Origin: Ponticoccus alexandrii
GTDB taxonomy: Bacteria > Pseudomonadota > Alphaproteobacteria > Rhodobacterales > Rhodobacteraceae
Length of the DNA stretch: 64,000 bases
Direction of reading: 5' to 3'
NCBI RefSeq assembly: GCF_016806125.1
Contig: NZ_CP047166.1
Location: forward strand, 1,364,001-1,428,000
Shown here: in pieces, positions 8,658-17,081 of the stretch
How the letters are laid out: each line of letters opens with the position of its first letter
How positions within the stretch are numbered: the first letter of the stretch is position 1
Translations under genes and position numbers: made by a program
The notes under the pieces: generated by a model
What the model saw: only the letters and a program-made list of their open reading frames with translations
What the model was told of the DNA's origin: nothing
Databases searched by the model: none

Positions 8658-9567
8658 GGCTGGCGACGACGCAATCCTGCCCGGCGAGCTTGCCGCGCCG
8701 TTCTTCGGTCCGGTCTTCGACCGGCTCCTGGCGAAACGTGTCCTTGTCGAACAGGCGCCGCTCACCGATTGGGAGGTCTGCGATGCCTGCGAATGCGGAC
8801 TCCCCTGTCGGCCGATCCGGAAAGCGGGCGATGGATATCGTGCTGAGTGCCCGCTCGACCGCCGACATGACATCGATCTCACCGAGGACGATCTGCGCGA
8901 GTTCCGCATCGGGGCTGCGGCACTGGCATCCGTGATCGGCGCGGCTGCGGGATTTGGCGCGGCCCCGAAGCTGGCGGCAGAGAAGGTCTGGCGGCTCGGC
9001 GATACGCCATCGGGGCGCGCAGTGTTTCTTGTGCTGGAGTCCGCAGCCCTGACCGGCGACGGCATCATAGCATCCTTGCGCCAGGCGGCGCAGGGCTCGG
9101 ACATCACTATCCTCGCACCGCAGTTGCCAGCGGAAGCGGCGCAGCGACATCATGATGCGGGCTTCCACGTGATCGAAACGCTCGGGGTGCTGATGCCTGC
9201 CTCGGATGGCCTCGGCGTCGCAATCGAAGTCGCGGATCTGGCGCCAATTCCGCTGACGCCCGTGCTTCGTGTGCGAAGGGCAACGGCCGAGGTTCAATGG
9301 GACGGTCGCTCCGTCATTCTGTCGCGTCAGATTTTCCCCGTGTTCGAGCGCTTGCTCGAGAAGGCGCTGTCGCGCGATCAGGTCGCCTCCGGATCCCATG
9401 TCGAAGGCACGACGGCGCGCGAGGCCAAGGATCTGATCCGCGAGCTGCGCGACGCGTTCAAGGCTGCCGGGTTCACCGATGGCGAGAGCAAGGCCCTGAT
9501 CGAAACGGTGCGCAATCGGGGCTACCGGCTCGGCGTCCAAGCATCAGACATCGTGGTCGACGGTTGA
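8617..9567 (+). CDS. Unknown protein with C-terminal OmpR/PhoB-type winged helix
   Basis: The product has 316 residues. The N-terminal half has a cysteine-rich patch (CDACECGLPC...RAECPLDR) of zinc-ribbon type. The middle looks like a Rossmann-like or nuclease-like domain (ITILAPQLPAEA...). The last 90 residues read like a response-regulator winged helix, ending ETVRNRGYRLG, the wing signature V-R-x-x-G-Y-R-L of OmpR-type domains. It overlaps the upstream gene, and an internal ATG at 8632 could also be used. It probably binds DNA and may regulate its partner or act as a sensor. No close family is recognised. Confidence 0.65.
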   Translation: MTETIMRLLTRLSEAGDDAILPGELAAPFFGPVFDRLLAKRVLVEQAPLTDWEVCDACECGLPCRPIRKAGDGYRAECPLDRRHDIDLTEDDLREFRIGAAALASVIGAAAGFGAAPKLAAEKVWRLGDTPSGRAVFLVLESAALTGDGIIASLRQAAQGSDITILAPQLPAEAAQRHHDAGFHVIETLGVLMPASDGLGVAIEVADLAPIPLTPVLRVRRATAEVQWDGRSVILSRQIFPVFERLLEKALSRDQVASGSHVEGTTAREAKDLIRELRDAFKAAGFTDGESKALIETVRNRGYRLGVQASDIVVDG

Positions 9568-9648
9568 AAAGGTAACCAGCAGCGTCTCGCGCGCTTCCTT
9601 CCTTGCGTCCGCTTTCGTCAGCTGGAGCCGGGTCGGTCCAGCTCGCAT

Positions 9649-10338
9649 TTAGCCGATCATTGCCATTCGCTTCCGCAATGCCGCCGCCAGCTCCGCTGCT
9701 CCGTCGATCTCGGCGATGACCGGCTCGAGGTTCATACCGTGATACTGGCCGTATTCCTCACGCACGGCATCAGCCACCGAGAGTTTCCACGAGGTAGGAT
9801 CGATCATGATGGCGCCAGCGTCGAAGAGCCTGTGCAAGTCGGCGCGAAGAGGGATGCCATTCCATCCTTCATCGCCGCCGCCGCTGGACACAGGCAGAAC
9901 GTGTGCGGCTTCCAACGCCATCAGTGTCTCGCATCCTGTCACGACACAGCGCGCGCCGAACATCTCAAAGACGGCGCGGCGAAACCGGGCTTGGCCCGGG
10001 CGCTCCCAAACTTCGGCGAGGCGGCGCTGTCGCTCAGTCGCGTTTTCCGCCTCGTCCTCGGGGCTGTCGATCAACTGGAACCCCAACTTCTCGAAGTATT
10101 TCCTGAAAACATTCGTGATGGGATTAGCGGTCATAGGGTTGCCGGCAATCTCGTTTGCCAGACGTCCTAGCGGTTTTACCGGGTAGGCCGCGCCTTCGTG
10201 CATCAGAAATCCCGTGCTCGAACGGCGCTTCTGTCCGTTTGGCTTGGGATAGCTGTCATATAGCCATTCCCGCCCGTTGGTTTTTGCCAAGCGGATCGCT
10301 TCCATGGCGTGCTTCCGGTCAAAAATTAGGTCCGCCAT
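9649..10338 (-). CDS. HNH endonuclease domain protein
   Basis: The C-terminal half of this 229-residue protein carries an HNH pattern: CVVTGCE, then EAAHVLP, then N-G-I-P-L-R-A-D-L-H-R-L-F-D-A-G. The conserved H, N and H are all present, as in the HNH_2 (PF13391) group often fused to restriction or 5mC-sensing domains. The N-terminal half (residues 1-90, SYPKPNGQKRRSSTGF...) is probably a target-binding domain. It is transcribed alone, opposite to its neighbours. It could be a solitary restriction nuclease; target unknown. Confidence 0.75.
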   Translation of the reverse strand: MADLIFDRKHAMEAIRLAKTNGREWLYDSYPKPNGQKRRSSTGFLMHEGAAYPVKPLGRLANEIAGNPMTANPITNVFRKYFEKLGFQLIDSPEDEAENATERQRRLAEVWERPGQARFRRAVFEMFGARCVVTGCETLMALEAAHVLPVSSGGGDEGWNGIPLRADLHRLFDAGAIMIDPTSWKLSVADAVREEYGQYHGMNLEPVIAEIDGAAELAAALRKRMAMIG

Positions 10339-10675
10339 CGTCGAGCACGCCTCCGTCGCTATAAACGTTCATGGAACTTATCCCGCCACTCTCAAGTCGC
10401 GCAATCATCAGCTTCACGTGGTCGAAGCACAGTATTCACCGCGGTGATCCACCATCGACAGCAGATGTAATGAGCGCGTTATCCATGCGTGGTTTTGCGC
10501 TTTATGGCTTTTAGTGGCCGCTAAGCGGTCCGCGTCGGCCCTTCTATTCTCACCCGACGACCGGAAATGGCGCGACCCACCAAACCCCCACCTTTTTCCC
10601 ACCCCGTTCCCACCTGCGCGCCGACCGCATCCGGCACCTTGGGCTCATCAGAAACGATGACCGAGGCGCACTGCG
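10339..10675. promoter_or_regulatory. Divergent intergenic region before the prophage early operon
   Basis: This 337-base gap separates the leftward HNH gene from the rightward early operon, which then runs with almost no gaps to 24.8 kb. The main early promoter should therefore lie here. The stretch around 10455-10520 is locally AT-richer (atgtaatgagcgcg, tttatggcttttagtgg). I see no convincing consensus boxes, terminator or repeat. Confidence 0.35.
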
Positions 10676-11269
10676 ATGCAGATCGAACTTTCCCCCGACG
10701 ACATTGAAACCATCATCCGCGAGGCCGATGCGGCGGCGCAACGGCTTCGGCGGAAGCTTTGCCTGCCGCTCTGCGAGCGCGAGGATCTGGGCCAGGACCT
10801 CCTGGTCGATCTGCTGCGCCGCTTGCCCGCCTACGATCCCTCGCGTGGCAGCATCGGCGCCTTCGCCAACATCGTCCTGCGCAACCAGTACTCGCGGATC
10901 GCGATGCGCCACCACCGCCAGCGCCGTGCGCAGGGTGGGTCGCTGCTGTCGCTCGAGCTGCCGCTGGCCGGAGCCCGCGAGCCGGTCGGCGACACGCTGA
11001 CCGAGGATGACGGGCTTGCCGCCTGGCACGGCCAGACCTGCTGCGCCGCGGCCGTCACCGAACTGCACCACACCCTGCAGGCAGCTCTCGCGCGGCTTCC
11101 GGCCGAGGATCGCCGGTTCTGCGCAGCGCTTGCGCATCGCCCTGTCTCCGCGCTCGCGGCCGAGGGCTTCGGCAGCCGGTCCGCGCTCTACCGCCGCCTC
11201 GCCGATCTCCGCCACGTCCTCACCGCCCACGGTCTCGGTCCCGCCTGGGACGATCTCGCGGCGGCCTGA
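10676..11269 (+). CDS. Sigma-70-like / RNA polymerase sigma factor-related phage protein
   Basis: The protein has 197 residues. The N-terminal part (EREDLGQDLLVDLLRRLPAY, then GSIGAFANIVLRNQYSRIA) has the layout of sigma region 2. The C-terminal part (ALAAEGFGSRSALYRRLADLR) resembles a region-4 helix-turn-helix. It is the first gene of the early operon and could redirect transcription to phage promoters. The match is to fold pattern rather than a strong family signature. The ATG is preceded by GAGG at a nine-base spacing. Confidence 0.6.
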   Translation: MQIELSPDDIETIIREADAAAQRLRRKLCLPLCEREDLGQDLLVDLLRRLPAYDPSRGSIGAFANIVLRNQYSRIAMRHHRQRRAQGGSLLSLELPLAGAREPVGDTLTEDDGLAAWHGQTCCAAAVTELHHTLQAALARLPAEDRRFCAALAHRPVSALAAEGFGSRSALYRRLADLRHVLTAHGLGPAWDDLAAA

Positions 11270-11291
11270 GTAGAGGCGAAAGGAGGAGATC

Positions 11292-11681
11292 ATGTTCATG
11301 GGCACCACCCCCTTCATCACGGTCCGCGCCCGCCGACCGCTCACCGAGATCGAGTTCTGCGCCTGGGTGGCGCAGGCCATGCCGGGCGACCGGCTCGAAT
11401 ACCATCGCGGGTTTCTGGTTCTCGACATCTTCCCGATGTTCGCCCGGTTGCCGGATCAGCAGCGAGCGGAACTGGCACGGCTCGGGTCGCGCGCCTTCTG
11501 GGCCGCCGAACAGGGCCTCGTGCACCTGGTGCAGGAGCGCACGGGCCCCGACCAGTTCGCCTACATCGCCGTCGCCCGCCCCAAACCGAAGGCCGCAGCC
11601 GTTTCGCTGTCCGCGCTTCTGCTGGCTGAGCAGGGGCAGCCCGACCACGCCACCGGTTCGAGTGGTCGGGCTGCCGCGTGA
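11292..11681 (+). CDS. Hypothetical phage early protein
   Basis: The 129-residue product is preceded by a strong AAAGGAGGAG site. The N-terminal 90 residues look like a compact alpha/beta domain with two conserved-looking aromatic blocks (EFCAWVAQAMPGDRLEYHRG). The last 30 residues are low-complexity Ala/Ser/Lys. The end overlaps the GTGATGA junction to the next gene. I recognise no function. Confidence 0.65.
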   Translation: MFMGTTPFITVRARRPLTEIEFCAWVAQAMPGDRLEYHRGFLVLDIFPMFARLPDQQRAELARLGSRAFWAAEQGLVHLVQERTGPDQFAYIAVARPKPKAAAVSLSALLLAEQGQPDHATGSSGRAAA

Positions 11682-11725
11682 TGACCGCCTTCCAATCCCT
11701 TTTTGCCGATCATGGAGACCCGTAC

Positions 11726-12214
11726 ATGCCGTTCCCCGCGAACACCCCCACCGTTGATGATCTGCCAAGCCTCGGCTTGCAGGACATCGCCCAGCTGCCC
11801 GTCGAACTGCTGGCCATCCTGCAGCGCGAGGTCGACGAGCGCCTGAAGCGCGACAAGGCAGCGAAAGCCCGCCTCGATGGCGCGCTGACGGTCCGTTACG
11901 CCACCCGCGCCGCCGAGGAACGGCAGGCGGCGGGCAAGGACACGGGCACGATCCGCTTCGACGACGGCGACTTCAGCGTGGTCGCCGATCTGCCGAAACG
12001 GGTCGATTGGGATCAGGATCGCCTCGCCGCAATGGTCGAGCGCATCCGCGCCGCCGGGGACGATCCCGCCCAGTATGTCGACATCGCCTTCAAGGTGCCC
12101 GAGCGCAAATACGCCGCCTGGCCCGACGCCATCCGCGCCGGGTTCGAGCCCGCGCGCACCGTCCGTCCCGGCACGCTGAAGATCGAGATCGTCCCGCAGG
12201 GGGGCGATCAATGA
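11726..12214 (+). CDS. Hypothetical phage early protein
   Basis: The protein has 162 residues with a coiled N-terminal helix (LPVELLAILQREVDERLKRDKAAKARLDG). A domain with paired D-D-G-D-F-S-V-V and K-V-P-E-R-K-Y-A-A-W-P follows. The ATG at 11726 has GGAG eight bases upstream. Starts at 11678 (GTG) or 11681 (ATG), overlapping the previous stop, are possible and would add 15-16 residues. It ends in an ATGA overlap with the next gene. Comparable proteins occur in alphaproteobacterial prophage early operons (from memory). Role unknown. Confidence 0.65.
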   Translation: MPFPANTPTVDDLPSLGLQDIAQLPVELLAILQREVDERLKRDKAAKARLDGALTVRYATRAAEERQAAGKDTGTIRFDDGDFSVVADLPKRVDWDQDRLAAMVERIRAAGDDPAQYVDIAFKVPERKYAAWPDAIRAGFEPARTVRPGTLKIEIVPQGGDQ

Positions 12215-12981
12215 CGGCGCTCGCCCCGATATCGACCCAATCTCAGGATCTGCCCAGCCTGATCGACCGCGCGGCCAGCATGCTCTCGGGCGCGAAGACC
12301 GCCGCCGAGGTGCTCGAGGCGCGCGAGGTCGCCGGGCTGGCCTACGACGTGGCGAAACGCGCCGCCCGGCTGCAGCGCGCCAAGAGCGCCCATGACGATC
12401 TCGTCGCGGCAGCGCATCGCGCGCAGGCCCACGCGCTCGAGATCGAGGCCCGCGCCAAGCGTCGGCTGGCCGACGAATACGATGCCGCGCAGGCGCGGGG
12501 CGAGGTCATGGGGCGCTCGCGGACCTGCGTTGGAGATGACAACGCACCTGCTACCGCCGCCGACCTCGGCTTGCGCCGCGACGAGATCCACGAGGCCCGT
12601 CAGATCAGAGACGCCGAAGCCGCTGACCCCGGCGTCGTTCGTCGCGCCCTCGATGACCGCCTCGAACGCGGTGAGGAACCGACACGCGCGGCACTGCGCA
12701 AGATGGTGGTGGACGCCGCAATGCGCGGGCTCCGCCCGCAGCGGTCCGCCAGCCGGCGAAATCCCCTCTACGTCCCGCCGACGCCCGAGCAGGCAGCGTG
12801 GCGGCATGTCACCGGCACGTTCCGCTCCTTTGCCGAATGGGCCTCGGACGAGAACCTCGCCCTTGCCCGCAAGGGCATGCGTGAGGCCAGGGACACCCCG
12901 TTTCACGACCTCGATGCCACGGCCATCGCCGAGGGGTCTGCAGCTTTCACGACAATCAAGGAGTGGTTCGATGCTCGATAG
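12211..12981 (+). CDS. Hypothetical phage protein with long helical/ParB-like centre
   Basis: The product has 256 residues and starts in an ATGA overlap. Residues 40-110 are a charged Ala/Arg/Glu helix (IEARAKRRLADEYDAAQARGE). The centre, LGLRRDEIHEARQIRDAEAADPGVVRRALDDRLERGEEPTRAALRK, resembles the part of KorB/ParB-like proteins that follows the helix-turn-helix. The C terminus carries F-R-S-F-A-E-W. It may be a DNA-binding accessory of replication. The longer upstream reading is a shadow of the previous gene. Confidence 0.6.
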   Translation: MTALAPISTQSQDLPSLIDRAASMLSGAKTAAEVLEAREVAGLAYDVAKRAARLQRAKSAHDDLVAAAHRAQAHALEIEARAKRRLADEYDAAQARGEVMGRSRTCVGDDNAPATAADLGLRRDEIHEARQIRDAEAADPGVVRRALDDRLERGEEPTRAALRKMVVDAAMRGLRPQRSASRRNPLYVPPTPEQAAWRHVTGTFRSFAEWASDENLALARKGMREARDTPFHDLDATAIAEGSAAFTTIKEWFDAR

Positions 12982-13453
12982 CCAGTCGGCGGCATTTGCC
13001 GAACGTGTCTGGGAGGTTGCCTCGCAGCTTGGCAACAACGCCCCGAAAATCGCCGATGACATGATGGAGGATGCCTTCCCGCTGACCTGCAGCCAGGCGC
13101 GGCAGGAAGGTGCGCTGCGGATGCTGCGGACCGGCATCATCACCGAGGTGAAGCGGATCCTGCGCACGCAGGACGATGCTGTGGGCCAGGCCGATTTCGC
13201 GGAGGTCTGCGAGTCCTTCGCGCCGCTGGTGAAGGATCTGCGCTCGAAGTCCTACTTTGTTGAGTCCGCCGCGGAATACGTCGCCATCCCGCACCTTATC
13301 GCCGAGCCCGAGCTGCTCGATGACGCGCGGCGTTTCATGCGCCGCAAGGGAAAGGAATGCCTCGACGAGGCAGATCGTCTCGATGCGCTTTTCGCGGCCG
13401 TGACCAGCAACGACCCGGATGCAGCGCGGGCGCGTCAGGAGGTGCTGGCATGA
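12971..13453 (+). CDS. Hypothetical phage early protein
   Basis: This acidic, mainly helical 160-residue protein overlaps the previous gene by 11 bases and the next by an ATGA. It has a region K-S-Y-F-V-E-S-A-A-E-Y-V-A-I-P-H-L and no metal-binding or nucleotide-binding motif. Its place just before the Sak4-like ATPase suggests a replication or recombination accessory. Not recognised. Confidence 0.6.
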   Translation: MLDSQSAAFAERVWEVASQLGNNAPKIADDMMEDAFPLTCSQARQEGALRMLRTGIITEVKRILRTQDDAVGQADFAEVCESFAPLVKDLRSKSYFVESAAEYVAIPHLIAEPELLDDARRFMRRKGKECLDEADRLDALFAAVTSNDPDAARARQEVLA

Positions 13454-14331
13454 CCGGCGGCCTCCCGATCATCAGCGCCGACCAGCGGCTGGCCGAGCAG
13501 CGGGGTATCAAGGGCTGCATCTTCGGCAAATCCGGCATCGGGAAGACCTCGCTCCTCTGGACGCTGAACGCGTCGACCACCCTGTTCATGGACCTCGAGG
13601 CGGGCGATCTCGCCATCGAGGGCTGGTCCGGTGACAGCATCCGGCCGCGAACCTGGACGGAATGCCGGGATTTCGCGGTGTTCATCGGCGGGCCGAACCC
13701 GGCGCTGCGCGACGAGCAGCCCTACAGCCCGGCGCACTACAAGGCAGTCTGCGACCGCTTCGGCGATCCGACAGCACTCGACCGCTACGACACGATCTTC
13801 GTTGACTCGATCACCGTCGCCGGGCGCCTGTGCTTCGGCTGGTGCAAGGGCCAGCCCGAGGCGCTGTCGGAAAAGACCGGCAAGCCGGATGTGCGCGGGG
13901 CCTACGGGCTGCACGGCCGCGAGATGATCGGCTGGCTCACCCATCTCCAGCACACGCGGGCGAAGAACGTCTGGTTCGTCGGGATCCTCGACGAGAAGCT
14001 CGACGACTTCAACCGCAAGGTCTTCCAGCCGCAGATCGACGGCTCGAAGACCGGGTTGGAGCTGCCAGGGATCGTCGACGAGGTGATCACCATGGCGGAG
14101 CTGAAGGCCGATGGCGGCGATCCCTATCGCGCCTTCGTCTGCCAGACGATCAACCCCTGGGGCTTTCCGGCCAAGGACCGCTCGGGGCGTCTGGATCAGG
14201 TCGAGGAGCCTCACCTCGGCCGCCTGATGACGAAGATCCGCGCCCCCGTCGCGCCAGCGCCCAAGCGCCTGACCTACACCCCGCCACCCGCCGATCCGGC
14301 GGCTGACGCCCAATCCCAACCGCAATCCTGA
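13450..14331 (+). CDS. P-loop ATPase, Sak4/RecA-like recombination protein
   Basis: The 293-residue product has a Walker A motif GKSGIGKTS near residue 27 and a likely Walker B in Y-D-T-I-F-V-D-S-I near residue 118. A HGREMIGWLTHLQHTRAKNVWFVGIL block follows, as in phage RecA-like single-strand annealing ATPases (Sak4 group, PF13479). The next gene encodes a candidate ssDNA-binding protein, the usual partner. The C-terminal 25 residues are Pro/Ala-rich and probably disordered. It should promote ssDNA annealing during phage replication. Start chosen by ATGA overlap. Confidence 0.75.
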   Translation: MTGGLPIISADQRLAEQRGIKGCIFGKSGIGKTSLLWTLNASTTLFMDLEAGDLAIEGWSGDSIRPRTWTECRDFAVFIGGPNPALRDEQPYSPAHYKAVCDRFGDPTALDRYDTIFVDSITVAGRLCFGWCKGQPEALSEKTGKPDVRGAYGLHGREMIGWLTHLQHTRAKNVWFVGILDEKLDDFNRKVFQPQIDGSKTGLELPGIVDEVITMAELKADGGDPYRAFVCQTINPWGFPAKDRSGRLDQVEEPHLGRLMTKIRAPVAPAPKRLTYTPPPADPAADAQSQPQS

Positions 14332-14350
14332 TCAGAAAAGGAGGTTCCCC

Positions 14351-14980
14351 ATGGGTTCCTGGAACGATTTCAACGACGCGCAGAGCAACACCAACCTGAT
14401 CCCGAAGGGCACGCTGGCCAAGGTGCGCCTGACCATCCGCCCCGGCGGTTTCGACGATGCCTCGCAGGGCTGGACCGGCGGCTATGCGACGCGCGGCTCG
14501 ACCGGCGCGGTCTATCTGAACGGCGAGTTCACGGTGACCGAGGGGCAGTACGCCCGGCGCAAGATCTTCACCCTGATCGGGCTCTACAGCCCCAAGGGGC
14601 CGGACTGGGCGAACATGGGCCGCAGCCTCGTGCGCGGCATGCTGAACTCGGCCCGCGGGATTTCCGACAAGGACATGTCGGCCGAGGCGCAGGCGGCGCG
14701 GCGGATCAACGGCTTTTCAGATCTCGACGGGATCGAGTTCATCGCCCGCATCGACATCGGCACCGACGCCAGCGGCGACGACAAGAACGAGATCCGCAGC
14801 GCGGTCACGCCGGATCATCGCGATTATGCGCAGGTCATGGGGACTGCTGCGCTGCAGTTCGGCGGACAGGGTGCAGCCCGGCATGCCCCGCAGCAGACCA
14901 CCCCTACGGCACCGGCACAACAGCCCAGCCAGCCCGCTTCCGCTCCCGGGTTCGCCGGTCGGCCGAGCTGGGCGCAGTAA
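14351..14980 (+). CDS. Probable phage ssDNA-binding protein
   Basis: The product has 209 residues and a strong AAAGGAGG site. The N-terminal 150 residues suggest an OB-like beta barrel (Y-L-N-G-E-F-T-V-T-E-G-Q-Y-A-R-R-K-I-F-T-L-I-G-L-Y). They are followed by a Gln/Pro/Ala-rich flexible tail ending F-A-G-R-P-S-W-A-Q, the SSB-like plan of a barrel plus disordered tail. It sits between a Sak4-like ATPase and a helicase. I infer ssDNA binding from this architecture and context; the family was not recognised by sequence. Confidence 0.55.
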   Translation: MGSWNDFNDAQSNTNLIPKGTLAKVRLTIRPGGFDDASQGWTGGYATRGSTGAVYLNGEFTVTEGQYARRKIFTLIGLYSPKGPDWANMGRSLVRGMLNSARGISDKDMSAEAQAARRINGFSDLDGIEFIARIDIGTDASGDDKNEIRSAVTPDHRDYAQVMGTAALQFGGQGAARHAPQQTTPTAPAQQPSQPASAPGFAGRPSWAQ

Positions 14981-14994
14981 GGGGGAGATCGGCC

Positions 14995-16659
14995 ATGCGC
15001 CTGCGCCCCCGCCAGAAGACCTTCGTCGAGCGCAGCGTTGCTGCGCTCGCCTCCCGCAGCAACACGCTGGGCGTGGCGCTCACCGGCGCGGGCAAGACCA
15101 TCATGCTCTCGGCGGTCACCGGCGAGATGATCGCAGACGGCGCGAAGGCCTGCGTGCTGGCGCATCGCGACGAGCTGACCGCGCAGAACCGTTCCAAGTT
15201 CCAGCGCGTGGTGCCGGGCGTCGCCACCTCGGTGATCGACGCCACGGAGAAATCCTGGGGCGGCCAGGTCGCCTTCGCCATGGTGCCGACGCTGGCGCGC
15301 GCCTCGAACCTTGCCGACATGCCGCGTCTCGACCTGCTGGTCGTCGACGAGGCGCACCATGCCGTCGCCGACAGCTACCGTCGCATCATCGACCGGGTGC
15401 GCGAGGCCAATCCCGATGCCCGCATCTTCGGGGTCACGGCGACGCCGAACCGTGGCGACAGGAAGGGCCTGCGTGAGGTCTTCGACAATGTCGCCGATCA
15501 GGTGCGGCTGGGCGAACTGATCGCTTCCGGCCACCTCGTGCCGCCACGCACATTCGTCATCGACGTGGGCGTGCAGGAGGAGCTGCGCTCGGTCCGCAAG
15601 ACCATGTCGGACTTCGACATGGCGGAAGTGGCGGGCATCATGGACCGCGCGCCCGTCACCGACGAGGTGATCCGCCACTGGAAGGAGAAGGCGGGCGATC
15701 GGCAGACCGTGGTGTTCTGTTCCACCGTCGCCCATGCCGAGCATGTCACCGAGGCGTTCAGGGCGGCGGGCGTTTCCGCCGCGCTGATCCACGGCGATCT
15801 GGCGGCAGAAACCCGCAAGGCTATCCTCGCCGACTACGCGGCGGGCGACATCCGCGTCGTCGTCAACGTGGCGGTGTTGACGGAGGGCTGGGACCATCCA
15901 CCCACCTCCTGCGTCGTGCTGCTGCGGCCCAGTTCCTACAAGTCCACCATGATCCAGATGGTCGGGCGCGGCCTGCGCACCGTCGATCCCGAGGAACACC
16001 CCGGCATCGTGAAGACCGACTGCATCGTTTTGGACTTCGGGACGTCGAGCCTCACGCACGGCACGCTGGAACAGGATGTCGATCTCGACGGGCGCATTCC
16101 GACGCCGGGGGAAGCCCCCACGAAAATCTGTCCCGAATGCAAGGCCGAGATCCCGATCGCGGTCACCGAATGCCCGATCTGCGGGTGCGAGCTGCCGCGC
16201 GAAGGCGCGGAGCCCATCGACAGCTTCGTCATGACCGAGCTCGATCTTCTCGAACGATCGAGTTTCGCGTGGGTGGACCTGTTCGGCGACGACGCCGCGC
16301 TGATGGCCAATGGCTTTCACGCCTGGGGCGGCGTGTTCTTCCTCGAGGGCCGCTGGCACGCGGTCGGGGGGGCCAAGGGCAAGGCGACGCGGCTCCTGAG
16401 CGTAGGCGAGCGCATCGTCTGTCTCGCGCAGGCCGACGACTGGCTGAACGAGCATGAGACCGACGAGAGCGCCTTCAAGTCGAAGGGCTGGTTGAAGCAG
16501 GACGCGACGGAAAAGCAGCTGAACTGCCTGCCGCCCGAATTCCGGCGCGATTACGGCCTGACGCGCTATCGCGCCTCCGCGCTGATCTCGTTCCAGTTCA
16601 ACAAGCGCGACATCCGGCGCCTCGTCACGGCGGCCGAGCCCGAGCGGAGGGCGGCGTGA
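14995..16659 (+). CDS. DEAD/DEAH-box superfamily 2 helicase with zinc finger
   Basis: The protein has 554 residues. Helicase motifs are in order: LRPRQ (Q-like), Walker A T-G-A-G-K-T near residue 36, DEAH-type box VVDEAHH near residue 117, G-V-T-A-T-P-N-R, then C-terminal T-E-G-W-D-H-P and the arginine-finger block Q-M-V-G-R-G-L-R. Two CxxC pairs (CPECKAEIPIAVTECPICGC) form a zinc finger near residue 380, and an extra C-terminal domain follows. It is an ATP-driven nucleic-acid translocase, probably unwinding DNA for phage replication or recombination. Confidence 0.88.
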   Translation: MRLRPRQKTFVERSVAALASRSNTLGVALTGAGKTIMLSAVTGEMIADGAKACVLAHRDELTAQNRSKFQRVVPGVATSVIDATEKSWGGQVAFAMVPTLARASNLADMPRLDLLVVDEAHHAVADSYRRIIDRVREANPDARIFGVTATPNRGDRKGLREVFDNVADQVRLGELIASGHLVPPRTFVIDVGVQEELRSVRKTMSDFDMAEVAGIMDRAPVTDEVIRHWKEKAGDRQTVVFCSTVAHAEHVTEAFRAAGVSAALIHGDLAAETRKAILADYAAGDIRVVVNVAVLTEGWDHPPTSCVVLLRPSSYKSTMIQMVGRGLRTVDPEEHPGIVKTDCIVLDFGTSSLTHGTLEQDVDLDGRIPTPGEAPTKICPECKAEIPIAVTECPICGCELPREGAEPIDSFVMTELDLLERSSFAWVDLFGDDAALMANGFHAWGGVFFLEGRWHAVGGAKGKATRLLSVGERIVCLAQADDWLNEHETDESAFKSKGWLKQDATEKQLNCLPPEFRRDYGLTRYRASALISFQFNKRDIRRLVTAAEPERRAA

Positions 16660-17081
16660 ATCATGTCGCGCAAGTCCCATCCCCGCCCGCAGCGCCTGCG
16701 GATTGCCCGGAGCGTATTCGGCTCTGGCACCCGCGCCTCAAGCCTTGCGCCGTCTGTCTGCGCCCCGCGCGCGGCTTCGGTTTCTTCAACCCCAACAAAC
16801 CCCGCCCGCGTGAACACCGCTGGTTCTGCTCGAAGCACTGCCAGGCGTTCTTCGCGGCCCGACACCGGAAAGGACTGACCATGCAGGGAACCACTGATGA
16901 AGAACGCCTCGCCATAGCGATGGTGATGAAGCGGCTGGGCCAGACAATGGACCTGATCGGCTGGGACAAACGGCTGCGCGATCTCACCGAAACCGATGTC
17001 ACCGCCCTGATCGAGGAGGTTCTGGAGGGCTATGGCGCCGAGATGTCGCGCATCGCCGCCAGGAGCGAGGTGCCGTTCTGA
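16656..17081 (+). CDS. Zinc-finger phage protein (DUF6511-like)
   Basis: This 141-residue protein starts with GTG overlapping the helicase stop (GTGA). It has a Cys pair C-A-V-C-L-R-P and a second pair W-F-C-S-K-H-C, together a likely zinc finger in residues 30-65. A helical C terminus follows (LTETDVTALIEEVLEGYG). The layout matches the DUF6511 proteins I recall from alphaproteobacterial prophages, where they sit between helicase and exonuclease genes. Probable nucleic-acid or replisome accessory. Confidence 0.6.
   Translation: MNHVAQVPSPPAAPADCPERIRLWHPRLKPCAVCLRPARGFGFFNPNKPRPREHRWFCSKHCQAFFAARHRKGLTMQGTTDEERLAIAMVMKRLGQTMDLIGWDKRLRDLTETDVTALIEEVLEGYGAEMSRIAARSEVPF

Noticed and set aside
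14824-16680. 618-codon minus-strand frame opposite the helicase
   Set aside because: It is a high-GC shadow. The plus strand has clear helicase motifs and zinc-finger cysteines.
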